NCBI GenBank assembly: GCA_030765055.1
Contig: CM060958.1
Coordinates: 2,477,063 to 2,541,062 of the forward strand
DNA: 64,000 nucleotides
Direction: 5' to 3'
Source: Mantis religiosa
Lineage: Eukaryota; Arthropoda; Insecta; Mantodea; Mantidae
Shown: piece after piece, positions 50,101 to 60,682 of the stretch
How positions within the stretch are numbered: position 1 is the first letter of the stretch
Layout of the letters: each line of letters starts with the position of its first letter
Notes under the pieces: generated by a model
Database searches by the model: none
Told to the model about the DNA's origin: nothing
The model's input: only the letters and a program-made list of their open reading frames with translations
Made by a program: the position numbers and the translations under genes

Positions 50101-50510
50101 CAACGTTAAGTCATATCAGACGATGAATGAAATGATGTTCAAATGAGTACAGGGTACTTAGAGCTTAGAGTTACCAGACATTCATCTTTTAGGATAAGAG
50201 AAAACCTCCAACGTTAAGTCATATCGGACGATGAATGAAATGATGTTCAAATGAGTACAGGGTACATAGAGCTTAGAGTTACCAGACATTCATCTTTCAG
50301 GATAAGAGAAAACCTCCAATGTTAAGTCATATCAGACGATGAATGAAATGATGTTCAAATGAGTACAGGGTACATAGAGCTTAGAGTTACCAGACATTCA
50401 TCTTTCAGGATAAGGGAAAATCTCCAACGTTAAGTCATATCGGACGATTGATGTTCAAATAAGTACAGGGTACATAGAACTTAGAGATAGCAGACATTCA
50501 TCTTTCAGGA
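47105..50510. repeat. Satellite array, about 108-bp unit, about 31 copies, higher-order repeat
   Basis: Unit core GTTCAAATGAGTACAGGGTA, then GTTACCAGACATTCATC and CTCCAACGTTAAGTCATATC. Spacing is 108, with 111 (extra GAG in GAGGAGCTT) and 104 (missing GGAC before GATGAATG) variants. Rare variants recur 862 bp apart: ACAGAGTACATAG at 47779 and 48641, and GATAAGAGAAATCC at 48469 and 49331. So an eight-unit block was duplicated. Confidence 0.93.
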
Positions 50511-50573
50511 TAACTCACAGTGACCAAATTCGAACTCGCGATCTTGGATGTGACAGCTACACAGGCGGTCATA
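50511..50573 (-). mobile_element. SINE head at the satellite edge, split by a mariner
   Basis: The minus strand has a tRNA-like end (GCGAGTTCGAATTTGGTC with box B) joined to the last satellite unit, as in the single-copy SINE at 38389-38625. Confidence 0.6.
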
Positions 50574-51905
50574 CGAGGCATGTTTTTTAAGTCAGTACCT
50601 TTTTGAAATTTAAAAAAGACGTGTATAGATATCGCAATAATTTTATTTTTACATGAAAGCCTGTACCTTAATCTACTTTTCTACATAATTTCCGTGAATA
50701 TTGAGGCACTTGTAATAAAGTGGCACCAGTTTGTGAATACGCTCCTCATAAAATTCTGTCGTCTGACGTGTTAACCGCTGTATCACAACTGTTTTGACTT
50801 CGTTATCGTCTTGAAGACGCTGACTGCCCAGATGTTTCTTCAAGTGCAGGAACAAATGGTAGTCGCTGGGTGCCAGATCAGGGCTGTATGGAGGATGATC
50901 TAGAGTTTCCCATTGAAAAGATTTGATGAGATCTTTGGTCCGATTAGCCACATGTGGACGGGCATTGTCATGCAGCAAAACGATCCGTTACTCAACTTGC
51001 CACGTCTTTTGTTCTGGATTGCATGGTGTAGATTGTTCAATGTCTCACAATAAGACACTGCATTTATTGTCTCATTACAAGGCAGAAACTCCACTAGCAA
51101 TACTCCTTTTCTGTCCCGAAAAACTGTGCACATGATTTTCCGGGCAGAAATTGTTTGCTTAAACTTCACTTTTGTGGGTGATGATGAATGTCGCCTTTCT
51201 ATGGATTGTTGTTTCGATTCTGGTCTGACGTGGGCCACCCATGTTTCGTCACCAGTAACAATTTGGGCTAAAAAATCTTCACCTTCATTTTGGTACCGCT
51301 CAAGGAAAGTCAATGCACTGCCTAAACGTTGGCTTTTGTGCAAATTCGTCAATATTTTCGGAACCCAACGTGTACACAATTTCCGGTACTTCAAGTTCTC
51401 GGTCACAATGCGATACAAAACACTACGAGAATATTGAGGAAAATACTCGCACAATGATGAAATTGTAAAACGTCTGTTTTCTCTCACCTTTTCGTCCACT
51501 TTCTGCACCAAATCTTCAGTAACAGCTGAAGGACGCCTATTCCGTTCTTCATCATGCACATTTGTGCGGCCATATTTAAATGCTCGCACCCATTTCCTTA
51601 CCATTCCATCACTCATAATGTTTTGTCCGTAAACTTCACAGATCTCACGATGAATATCGATCAGTTTTACGCCTTTAGCACTAAGAAATCGTATAACAGC
51701 CCGTACTTCACAATCGGCGGGACTCACGATTCTCGGAGGCATCTTAAACACTCAGTAACCGACGTATACAATGAAGAATCAGACTGTAATGGCGTCAGTG
51801 CGTAGACAAGAGATGTAGGTAACCAGCGCTCATGCGCGGAACGCCGACCGTAGCGCTGTGGCGGCGGAATCGCAAAACGGTACTGACTTAAAAAAACATG
51901 CCTCG
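50574..51905 (-). mobile_element. mariner (family M3), nearly intact
   Basis: 1332 bp, bounded by TA (50572-50573, 51906-51907) and terminal repeats of about 27 bp starting CGAGGCATGTTTTTTAAGTC. The transposase fills the inside with a single lesion. It landed in the SINE head at the end of the satellite. Confidence 0.93.
50673..51751 (-). pseudogene. mariner transposase, one-base deletion
   Basis: The start at 51751 leads to MPPRIVSPADCEVRAVIRFL, a first helix-turn-helix (KLIDIHREICEVYG), a second (FTISSLCEYFPQYSRSVLYR), the linker TRWVPKILTNLHKSQRL, the first catalytic motif IVTGDETWVAH, and KIMCTVFRDRKGVLLVEFLP. Near 50975 one base is lost just before the second motif, which reads LLHDNARPHVANR in the next frame; then PPYSPDLAPSDYHLFLHLKK and the end VEK at 50673. 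About 350 residues in all, the normal size. All three catalytic Asp are present. Confidence 0.93.
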
Positions 51906-51907
51906 TA

Positions 51908-53030
51908 TATTGTGCTGTATTGACGTGTGGTGCACGTAGACGTTGAAAAGCGTAGGGGATATGACAGAATTCGGTCCTGGCTAGGCGGCTACATCTGTCG
52001 GTCGGTTAGGAAGTCAGTTCCTACTGTGTACACCACCACATGATTACTAATAGAGTGCGAGTGAAACTCAAGTCGAGATCTCTGTTCTGTTTATTACAAC
52101 TGCACCTTCCTAGATAGTATTCGAATACTCTCAGAACATCTTTACCTTTACTCAAGAATTATTCGAATCATTCGATCTCGATTCAAGAACATTGAAGAAT
52201 CGAATATATCGGTATTTTGCATTCGAATACTCCCTTTCTTTTCATTACTACTCTCTCAATCTCTGCAATCTTATTTGTTGGTAAAAGAAATGAACAGGAA
52301 CAGATGAAAAGAATTTTGGCGTTCTGGAATGAGCACTAAATTTTTTTGGAAGTACAAGCCAAGCATAATCGGCAAAATGAATGAAACCTGGAATGCTGAG
52401 GGAAGCTACCGAATAATTGGTTTGTCACTATCCAAAATTTCGATAGTTTTCATTAGGATTGCGCAGTACTACTATATAGGCACTGATTTCAAAGTTCGTC
52501 TGTTTTAATGTAACCTCCGTGTTCGTTTATATGTCAGACATGATTTTGAGACTTTGTATTCAACTAAGAAATTGTATTTGTACTATTGTTTTGAAACACC
52601 ACCCAGTAGCACTTTATGATAACAAGTTATGGGAACTTTATCCATCTGACAAGAAAATTGGTCGTAAAATATTGAACATATTCAAGACTGCAGGAAGACG
52701 CAGATTTTTATCGAGGAAAGGCTTGGTGATATTGATGCTCGATTAGAACAGTTCCCACGAAAATTTATCTCAGAATTAGTACAAGAATGAGGGTTGAAAT
52801 TTGACGCGCATGAACTTTATTACAAACAAGGATGTGGAACCGCCAACAAGAATCAGTTTTTAATGAGTTTCTTAATTTGATGCTAGATGGTCGTATTGAC
52901 CCACAAGTAGTGTTTTTAGTGACGATATCTCTAGAGCGGCGTGAGTGGCACACAAACATGAAAGAATTATGCCAACCGGTATCAGAGCTTAGTTTTGAAC
53001 CAGTTTTTGTCTCAGCCAATAGACCGAGCG
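51908..53030. other. Intergenic, unclassified coding-like stretch at 52519-53040
   Basis: The plus strand reads LYDNKLWELYPSDKKIGRKI, then in other frames LDARLEQFPRKFISELVQE and FLNLMLDGRIDPQVVFLVTI. The composition looks like decayed coding sequence, perhaps a transposon, but I recognise no family. 52090-52250 has repeated ATTCGAAT motifs. Confidence 0.35.
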
Positions 53031-53034
53031 GGAT

Positions 53035-53395
53035 GGCTCTGACAGTTTTGTCTGTGGCCCTCATTCGGGAGGTCTAGCTTCGATTCCTGTGGCCAACCTA
53101 CCTGACCCATGGTTTTTTTTTTTTCGAGATTTTCCCAGGTCTCCAGGCGAAAGTGGGTAGGTTAATTACATTCCCCGGATTTTCCTGTCCCTCCATTTCA
53201 CATCATCTCTCATCTATTGGTCTCTCTCAGGGTAGAGGTGTCGCCGGGTGTCTAGGCGTAGCGTGACGGGATGGTATGCTCCTGGTAAGTACTTCCTCCG
53301 GTAGGAGGCCACGCCATGGTCAAGCAGTTAGACTGCTCGGGATCTCTGGTTTCCTCCACCATCTCATTCCTCCGGTGCTCCATCTTTATATATAA
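53035..53395 (+). mobile_element. tRNA-derived SINE (family 2)
   Basis: Box B-like AGCTTCGATTCC, ACCTACCTGACCCATGG, a T run, TTTTCCCAGG, GGATTTTCCTGTCCCTCCA, then the 3' part with GGTAGAGGTGTCGCCGGG. It is the longest plus-strand copy, without tail amplification. Confidence 0.75.
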
Positions 53396-53589
53396 TTATA
53401 TTATATATAGTTTGTAAATCAGAATGTGTTTATATGCAGATAGCTCCAACACCTAATTTGATAGCAACCTTTTAAGAATTATTATTATTATTTTTTTAAA
53501 TCAGCCTTTAGGTATCTATAGGGTTAATTCTTTTCCTCCAAGCAATATTTGTATGCCTGACATAGCAACTATCCAAAAGTAAGTATCCA

Positions 53590-53775
53590 TCTCATATGTA
53601 TATGAGAACTCCTAGTGGCTTGTCAGGAAAATGACAAGTCAGTTGGAGAATTTAATATCATGCTAGCATGTTTGGCCACGGGAGCAACCGGATAGAGACT
53701 GGGAGATCCGTGGTATAAATCCCAGCTATGGCATGGAATTTTTCAGTCTGACTGTATCTGAACAAGATTGTTATT
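53590..53775 (+). mobile_element. tRNA-derived SINE (family 1), degraded
   Basis: The family-1 middle block (GAGAACTCCTAGTGGCTTG), then a tRNA-like part with box B-like GTGGTATAAATCCC, then the TGGAATTTTTCAGTCTGACT tail. Box A is partly deleted. Confidence 0.65.
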
Positions 53776-55080
53776 TACTTTTGTGTGTACATTAGGGCAA
53801 AAACACACAAGTTCTGAGAATTAGTTGGAGAGTCTTGTCTGTGTTACATAAACAATGTACCAGCAGATTTAGACAGGTGGATTTCTTATTTTTTAATTAT
53901 TTACACTCTTTAACCCTAGGACCTGCAGGTGAATGTTTGAGGAGCAGAAAGTCTGGATCAGATAGAATACCCAGCTTGATGCTGGAATGAGAGTGAGGAA
54001 GTAGATGACATAGAACAGGTGATGGCAGGGGAAACTGGAGATCCCAAGTGCCATATTCTCCATCACAAATTCTACATGCAGTCGCCTGGAATCAAACCTG
54101 GACTGCCTTGGTGGGAGTCAAGTAGCAGGTAAATTTATTTTAAGAAAACCTGTAGTACAGCTTACATTACTGTGTATGCTACTTCCTACATGTGATTATG
54201 TATTTCATCCATTTAATCAAATTATATTGATGTAGGACACAACACACAATATGATATAAACTTCAAATAAAATTAATTAAGCTTTCTCATACCTAATTAA
54301 TCATATCTAATGTGTAATGCTGTCATAATACATTAGGACACAGTCCCTTGAAGACTGTAATTACAGGATATTGCTGTATCTGAAATTGATGGTATTTTTA
54401 TCAAAATTGAAGAGTTGCTAATGGTGGCATTGATTCTACCTTCTCAAGCCTTGTCATATACACAAGGTGATTATCTAGTACCACATTAAATTATAAAGCC
54501 TGCAACTTAAACTACTTTCATATTCATATTTATTCACTAGAGGAATTCACACAACATTTTGGGCTTTGTCAAAATAATAAATATTTACAGTTGGTTATAA
54601 TTTTATACACATTAGTCTTTTTAACAATTAGTGTTAGAAATAGTTTACACACACATCCTCTTAAATACTCCACTGAGTGAAGCCATAGCCATGGTCGCTA
54701 GAGCAGTGTTCCACTGCATAGAGGGTTGTGGGCATGGCTCTTTATGTGAAACTATAGAAAACATACAGAAATAATAAAAATTGGTTAAATAAGGAAAAAA
54801 AAATGCAGGTCCAGGTGTCCACATCTTCCTTATTGTTTTGGCACATAGTTCTCAGACTATGTAACACACAATTTACAAATTTGGATTAGGGTTATGTTAT
54901 ACATTTAAAATTAGATTAGCCTATATCACATATACATCACAGCTTATTTATTTGGCATATTTACAAATATTCATCTATGTCATAAAAATCACCATTGATT
55001 AAATAATTTAACTGTTTGAAAACCCATGGACTGATATTTGTTTAATATTGAGTGGTAATTTACTGTCTAATACTTTTCCA
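53776..55080. other. Intergenic, mostly unclassified
   Basis: A tRNA-like complement at 54090-54130 (GGAATCAAACCTGGACTGCC) suggests a minus-strand SINE fragment over about 53920-54135. No other feature. Confidence 0.35.
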
Positions 55081-55084
55081 ATCA

Positions 55085-55425
55085 CAAGGGCGCTGAGGTA
55101 GCAAAGTGGTTTCGTTCACATCTCCTGTGCAAAAGGTCCCGAGTTCAATTCCTGGCTCTGGGGTTGTTGATTTTAAGTCAGCCCTATCTGCACCTTCACC
55201 TCTATCTAGTACATGTGAAGTGTCCCCTATACTCAACATGGTTTGCACTCCATGGTATAAGCTGTAGGTCCTCTCACCTTATCATCATCTTCACTATCAC
55301 CCTATCATTGGAGGTAACGGGCATGCCTTCTGGGTGCCTCCACCTCTGTCATGGTGGGGCGACGTTACCCTGAAGGCCAAGGCTGCCATGTGGGAAGTGT
55401 TGGTAACCAACCAACTTTTCCAATC
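55085..55425 (+). mobile_element. tRNA-derived SINE (family 5)
   Basis: The tRNA-like head GGCGCTGAGGTAGCAAAGTG (box A) with CCCGAGTTCAATTCC (box B) spans the usual 75 bases. The body contains ATGGTGGGGCGACGTTACCC. Confidence 0.7.
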
Positions 55426-55475
55426 AAAAATGGATTCTTGTCAAAACGACTTCTTTCCTTTCCCTTCCCTATATA

Positions 55476-56389
55476 CAAGGGCTGTTCAATAAAGAATGAT
55501 CATAATTTTTTACGGTCATAATTTTTCGCACTAAAATTCAATCTTATTATATTCTGTTAGCTTAATGTGAAACAAACACGCCATAGTAGTTTCATTGTTG
55601 GTACTCCTGGTTCCCGTTTGTGAGAACCAGGCAAGTTCAGACATGTTCAGTATCGCCTACCGCTACAATGGAGGTAACATGCAGTTAAAGTTGACGTTAG
55701 AGGAAGATCCAGAGTTTTTTCAAAAGTAATCACTGCTGATGAAACTTGGCTACATCTATTTGATCCTGAGAGCAAACAGCAAAGCTCAGTTTGGAAATCT
55801 CCTTCATCACTAACCCCCAAAAAGCAAAAGTGGTTGTTTCTGCTGGGAAAGTTATGGTCATCTCATTCTTTGATATTCTTGGAATGGTTTATCAGCATAT
55901 TGTACCTGCACACACATCAGTAACTGGACAATACTACAGAGATGTCCTGAAAACATTGCAAGTCCATATCAAGTGCTAAAGACCACATTTCCATGAAGCA
56001 GGCTGGATGCTGCACCACAATAATGCGCGGCCGCATATTGCTAATGTTGTTGCTGAATATCTTGCAAAAATCAACGTAAAGTGCATCCCTCACCCTTCCT
56101 ATGGTCCAGATTTAGCCCCATGTGTCTTTTTTATATTCTGTAACTTGAAGAAATGCCTTCGTGGTAGGCATTATCCATCATCAGAAGCAGTGTTGAAGGT
56201 TGCGGAGGCGATTTTGAAGGATCTCTCAAAAAATGGTTTCCACCATGTCTTTGAAGACTGACAGAAACACTGGGACAAGTACATCGCATTCAGGGGAGAC
56301 TATTTTGAGAAGGACCATCAAAATTATGAGGATGAGTAAACGTACGTTGTCAAACAAAATTGTGATCATTCTTTATTGAACAGCCGTTG
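55476..56389 (+). mobile_element. mariner (family M4), internally deleted
   Basis: Terminal repeats GGCTGTTCAATAAAGAATGA and its complement, flanked by TA. 914 bp. The start of the transposase is missing; from about 55730 the plus strand reads ITADETWLHLF, then KVVVSAGKVMVISFFDILGM, LHHNNARPHIANVVAEYL (the catalytic Asp reads Asn) and PSYGPDLAPCVFFIF (third Asp lost). Non-autonomous and long dead. Confidence 0.85.
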
Positions 56390-56390
56390 T

Positions 56391-56570
56391 ATATATTGCT
56401 TTTGGTTCTAGTATCATATGTGTATACATTTCTGTTAATCTTTATATTTGATTTTTGTATGACTAAAAGAATAACCCTATAAATGTATAATGACACCACA
56501 GTTAATATTCTTTCACTTTTAAAAACTTCCTTACAGGAGTCCCTGGATTTTAATGAACAATGATTGTTAC
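56391..56570 (-). mobile_element. LINE reverse transcriptase C-terminal fragment
   Basis: Minus strand: RDSCKEVFKSERILTVVSLY, IYRVILLVIQKSNIKINRNV, YTYDTRTKSNIY, the same motif order as the LINE ends at 2590 and 8255 (ILTLP.LYI..., HNYNTR). Cut by the mariner. Confidence 0.65.
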
Positions 56571-57099
56571 ACATCTATTTTGTAATACAAATAGTCACTT
56601 TAAATTATCTTTATACATTTGACATTACATCTCATACGAGTTTGAGATCTTGTTGTAGTTTACTGAAGACAATGTGAGTCATTTGGAGAATTTAGTGATA
56701 GCCCAGTGGTTGGTTAGAGGCTACCTTACCTAACCTTGTTGTACACATGGCCAAGTTTGGAAGTTGTGTGTACACACAGATACACATCTTTTTTTTATTC
56801 TATATAAAACACATATAAAATAAAGAGTAGTAAAGAGCTGTGACTGTTACCAGAAAGCAAGCCACATGGAAGTCATATTTACCTTTTTAATAATTCATGA
56901 ATACTTATGAAATTGTTTACATAATGAAACAGGAAGACATGTAAAATGCAAATTAGTAACTGGTCTGCTACATCAGATGACCCTCTGCAGCCATTCATTT
57001 CTATTCTCATGAAACATTATACTCCTACAGCACACTAGAGCACAGTACAGTGAAATCCACTATTGAATCATGTCAATAACAAATATATTGGATTATGTT
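56571..57099. other. Intergenic, no feature recognised
   Basis: AT-rich, no supported frame. Part of a family-1 SINE head may remain near 56660-56700 (GTCATTTGGAGAATTTAGTG). Confidence 0.35.
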
Positions 57100-58080
57100 A
57101 CACTGAAACAAACACAAATAAAATAGAATAATCATTTACAAGCAATACCCTTCAGTAGTATAATAGGCTCTATCTATCAGGAAATTTTGTAAAGCTTTTT
57201 TTAAATTTGCAGACATTTTTTCAGTTTTAATTTATTTTCATAAAGCATTAAAGTTTTTTACCCCATAAAACTAAGCATCTTCTGATAAAAACGAAGTCTG
57301 TGACCCTTAATGTAGAAATCATTCTATAATCATCTATAATATAAAGATTTATAGAATCTTTAACTGTCTAAAAGAGTGCGTACAAGATTCATTGCAAAAT
57401 ACTTCTGCAGAGTAATAATTACAAAATGGAAACAGATCTGGAATCAATCACCTCTAGAAAAGTTACACTAGCTCTTCTCCTGTCTACTCTCTTAGCAGGA
57501 AGGAGCAGGTCACATACAATGTTAACCCACTCATACCTCCTTAGCAACACGCCTCACATTAACCATCTCCTTAACACATCTCATCATTCTGAACACGCCA
57601 TCCAACTTCAAACATGAACTGCTATTCCTCAAAAGTACAAACTTGTATACGAAAATCTAATTATAAGTATACCAATTTAGAATATGCATAAGTTATTATA
57701 ATACAAATTGATTGTCTAAATACTACTGTTCTATTGATTGTCATTCAGAACTTTATCCTTATGATTTATAGATATTGAATACCTTTGTCATATTGATTTT
57801 TTATTTATTATTTTCATGTTTTTGTTTACATAATTGTAACCAATTTATTGTATACTGTATACACAAAAGCGATTCTAAATAAATAAATTAAAAACAAACA
57901 TAATTGCTTGCAAGATTAGCAAGGTACCCAACAGCCCCTTTTTGTAGTGAAAACATGTTATTGAAATTTCCTTTACCAGTATTGCCCCATAATTCTATAG
58001 CATAAGTAGTACTATCAAGCACAAACTTTTATCTGGTTTGCTGTTTGTTATAAGAAATATCACATCGCCTTATGAAACTG
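57100..58080 (-). mobile_element. LINE remnant, probable
   Basis: Minus strand near 58010-57910: YAIELWGNTGKGNFNNMFSL, QKGAVGYLANL, the position of the reverse transcriptase C-terminal W-G block. Further 3' pieces near 57400-57190 are worn. An AATAAATAAATTA end of another copy lies at 57875-57895. Confidence 0.5.
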
Positions 58081-59450
58081 AAGTATAGAGAATTTACTAG
58101 AAGAAACCTTGGACCAAACTATCCTATATAGGAACATTTTCTGATGCTTCAAATGTTAAATACGTCACTGTTTCTAACCTTTTGCTTCAAATAATTTTGT
58201 GATGTTTTTGATATTCTCAAATTTAAATTAAAATATCATAAATTAAAGATATTTTTATGAGAAATGAAATATATATCTTGAATTTTCTGGGAAATCCTCA
58301 GAAGTGATCTTCATTCTAAGTGACTTTTCTATAACTGGTACACTGTGAGAGATACGCAAAATATTACTACATAAAAAAATCTTAGATTCTGTTTTGGCAC
58401 CAGATATACATTCTTTGTATTCATTGGGTTTTTTAAATCCTTGTACTTTTTTCAACAGGAAGTTGCTATTCACTACTTGTGGTAGTCATGCAAGATTAAC
58501 AAGAATTACAAAGACGACTAATTTGTTGAAGAGTAGAGAAAGTCATTTGAGGAAAGTCGTGCAGTGAAGATGTTGAAACACAGGTATGAAGATAGAAGTT
58601 GCTCTGAGCAAATGCAAAACTTGCAAATGAAATGCTGAATGTCAGAGTGGGTCAAGTACGATGACCTCAGCAGTGTTTTGTGTAGAAAGTTCACACGACA
58701 TTTGCACACAAACACAGGAATATGAAAGTATAAATAATAGCAATACAATAGACAGTGCAGACAAGTGGCAACCTTTCTTGTTTCCAGCATAGTGTAATGT
58801 AAGTAATGTAGCTCCATTACCTCACAGTAAACATAATGTCTATTTCACTTATTTCTTACATTTAACTGGGGACACAACTCTATTGGTTTACTATTTATAC
58901 TTTCAAAAGGCATATGTTTAACATAGTTTTATTACAAATAAAATGTATATTTGGAATTTTCTATAAATGTACTCAAAAGTGCACTTCATTCTCAATGACT
59001 TTTGCATAACTGCTAAACTGTAAGATATAGACAACTTGTAGATTTTATTAAAACATACATACAATTTATGTAAAATATATTTATTGTGTGTAGTTAACCA
59101 TTTTGAGATATTTCTTGTTATTGGTTTCTATTTTCCAATACTTATACTTGTCTCAAGTCGTTATTCATTTGTACATACAAAGACATGACAAAACATTTGA
59201 CTATCACTTAAAGTCTACTGTATTCCCTTGTAACTACAATAAGATAATCTTTATCTTAAAGTAGATAAAGCAATAAGAGTAGAGAAAGTCATGTGAATGA
59301 AAAAATGTAATATTTTACCTTCTCTACTATGTGTTTACAGTAAGTGCAGAATTTATCAAATTCATCTTCATTTTGAATTGATCTAAATTTTGAATTCATT
59401 TGAATTTGAATTTATTTAACTTCAAAAGACAACAAAGATGCAAACAAGTC
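58081..59450. other. Intergenic, unclassified diverged duplication
   Basis: 58258-58365 and 58925-59040 are about three-quarters alike (shared TTCATTCT.A.TGACTTTT, AACTG.TA.ACTGT.AGA). A GTAGAGAAAGTCAT motif recurs at 58540 and 59282. Related pieces occur near 61740 and 62035. No coding content. Confidence 0.45.
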
Positions 59451-59454
59451 ACTA

Positions 59455-59830
59455 ATCTTTTAGTTAATTGATGGAAATTAATCATTTCTTCATACTAGCC
59501 GTATATAGGCTAACGTTTTTGATACATAGAACAACATGAAAAATTCAATGCTATGGCCGGGGTTTGAACTGCAGATGTCTTGGTTTTTGTCCAGTCGCTC
59601 TTACCCATTGAGCTACCGTGGTCAACATGCTGTCCTGACATTAAATTCTCCAGTTGACTCATATATTTCCCCGGTAGACCACTAGGGGTTCTCGCATCCG
59701 AGAGACACTGTTTGTGGCGACTTACTCTCGTAAGTACTTGAGTCCCAGGTTAAATCATTTAACTCTTATTATTTTCGTTAATTGATGGAAATTAATCATT
59801 TCTTCAAACTAGCCATATTTAAGCTAAGGT
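59455..59830 (-). mobile_element. tRNA-derived SINE (family 1), with start of a second tandem unit
   Basis: Complement of the full family-1 unit, including GAGCTACCGTGG (box A complement) and the 5' head to TTAAATCATTTAACTC; then the tail sequence GTTAATTGATGGAAATTAAT begins again at 59778, as if a dimer had been truncated. Confidence 0.8.
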
Positions 59831-60506
59831 TTTGGATAGATAGAATCAATCAGTCTTTACTGTTTATAGTTGAACTACATGAATCGAGAGATATGTTACT
59901 ACTGCCTATAGCAAGCTATCCCAATAGAAAACTCTGCCACCAAGATGTTTTTTATCACATACTGATATCAGAGTACCTCAAACTATGTATTTCCACTAAA
60001 ATATTGGTGTGGAGTTTTTAGGTGGAATGCAATACTTTCCCTATTTGGTTGATTATATACCAAACTTGGTATTTAATTTCAGTATTCTTAACAATACTTT
60101 CTGTATCCCTTAATAAACAATAGAGAGTAATGTAGAAGCTTTACATACATTTTTTATGGAGTAATTACAACAGTTTTCCATTTCATGGCTCTTTCAATAA
60201 AAATCAAAGCCCTTTGTTTTGTAAGTTTGTTTTTTCATTACTTCCCTTTATTTCATCTTTGATATTCAGGCCATTTAAATTTGTTTTAGATGCTTAAAAG
60301 TTGAAGTTAGTACCCACTTGCAGCCTATGTTTATAGCAAGATAATTGCTTTTCAGCAGTGAAAGAGCTATGAGTGGCTTCTGAGTTTGCCCAAAAGCATA
60401 TACAGACACAAGATTTTCTCTCTCTGACTAGTATGTTAAAAGCTTAAAATGGAAAGCTAGTATCAGAAGCGACAACTTTTGCTACATCTTTGTTTTATTT
60501 TTTCAG
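59831..60506. other. Upstream region of gene B, no promoter recognised
   Basis: No TATA or initiator context that I would defend. Because the first coding exon is preceded by an acceptor, the promoter and a non-coding first exon are probably further left. Confidence 0.3.
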
Positions 60507-60682
60507 CTGTGGCAGCAACATGGTAGGACTAGTACAAGATTGTGACCTAGATGAAAATGCTGTTGTTATCAGCGGCATGAGTGGGAGGTACCCGCTGTCG
60601 AGAAATGTTAATGAGTTTGAGGAAAATCTCTTCAGTGGCAAGCAGTTGGTTACACCAAAGGAAGACCATATCTGGGTAAACA
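60507..60682 (+). CDS. Gene B exon with start codon: ketosynthase N-terminus
   Basis: The acceptor TTTATTTTTTCAG is followed by 13 untranslated bases and ATG at 60520 in good context (AACATGG). MVGLVQDCDLDENAVVISGM, SGRYPLSRNVNEFEENLFSG matches the start of animal FAS ketosynthase (V.I.G..GR.P.S.NV.EF..NL..G). The donor is A|gtaagt. Confidence 0.9.

Noticed and set aside
42416..50510. Regular arrays resembling CRISPR
   Set aside because: Units are contiguous with no unique spacers, in a eukaryotic repeat setting.
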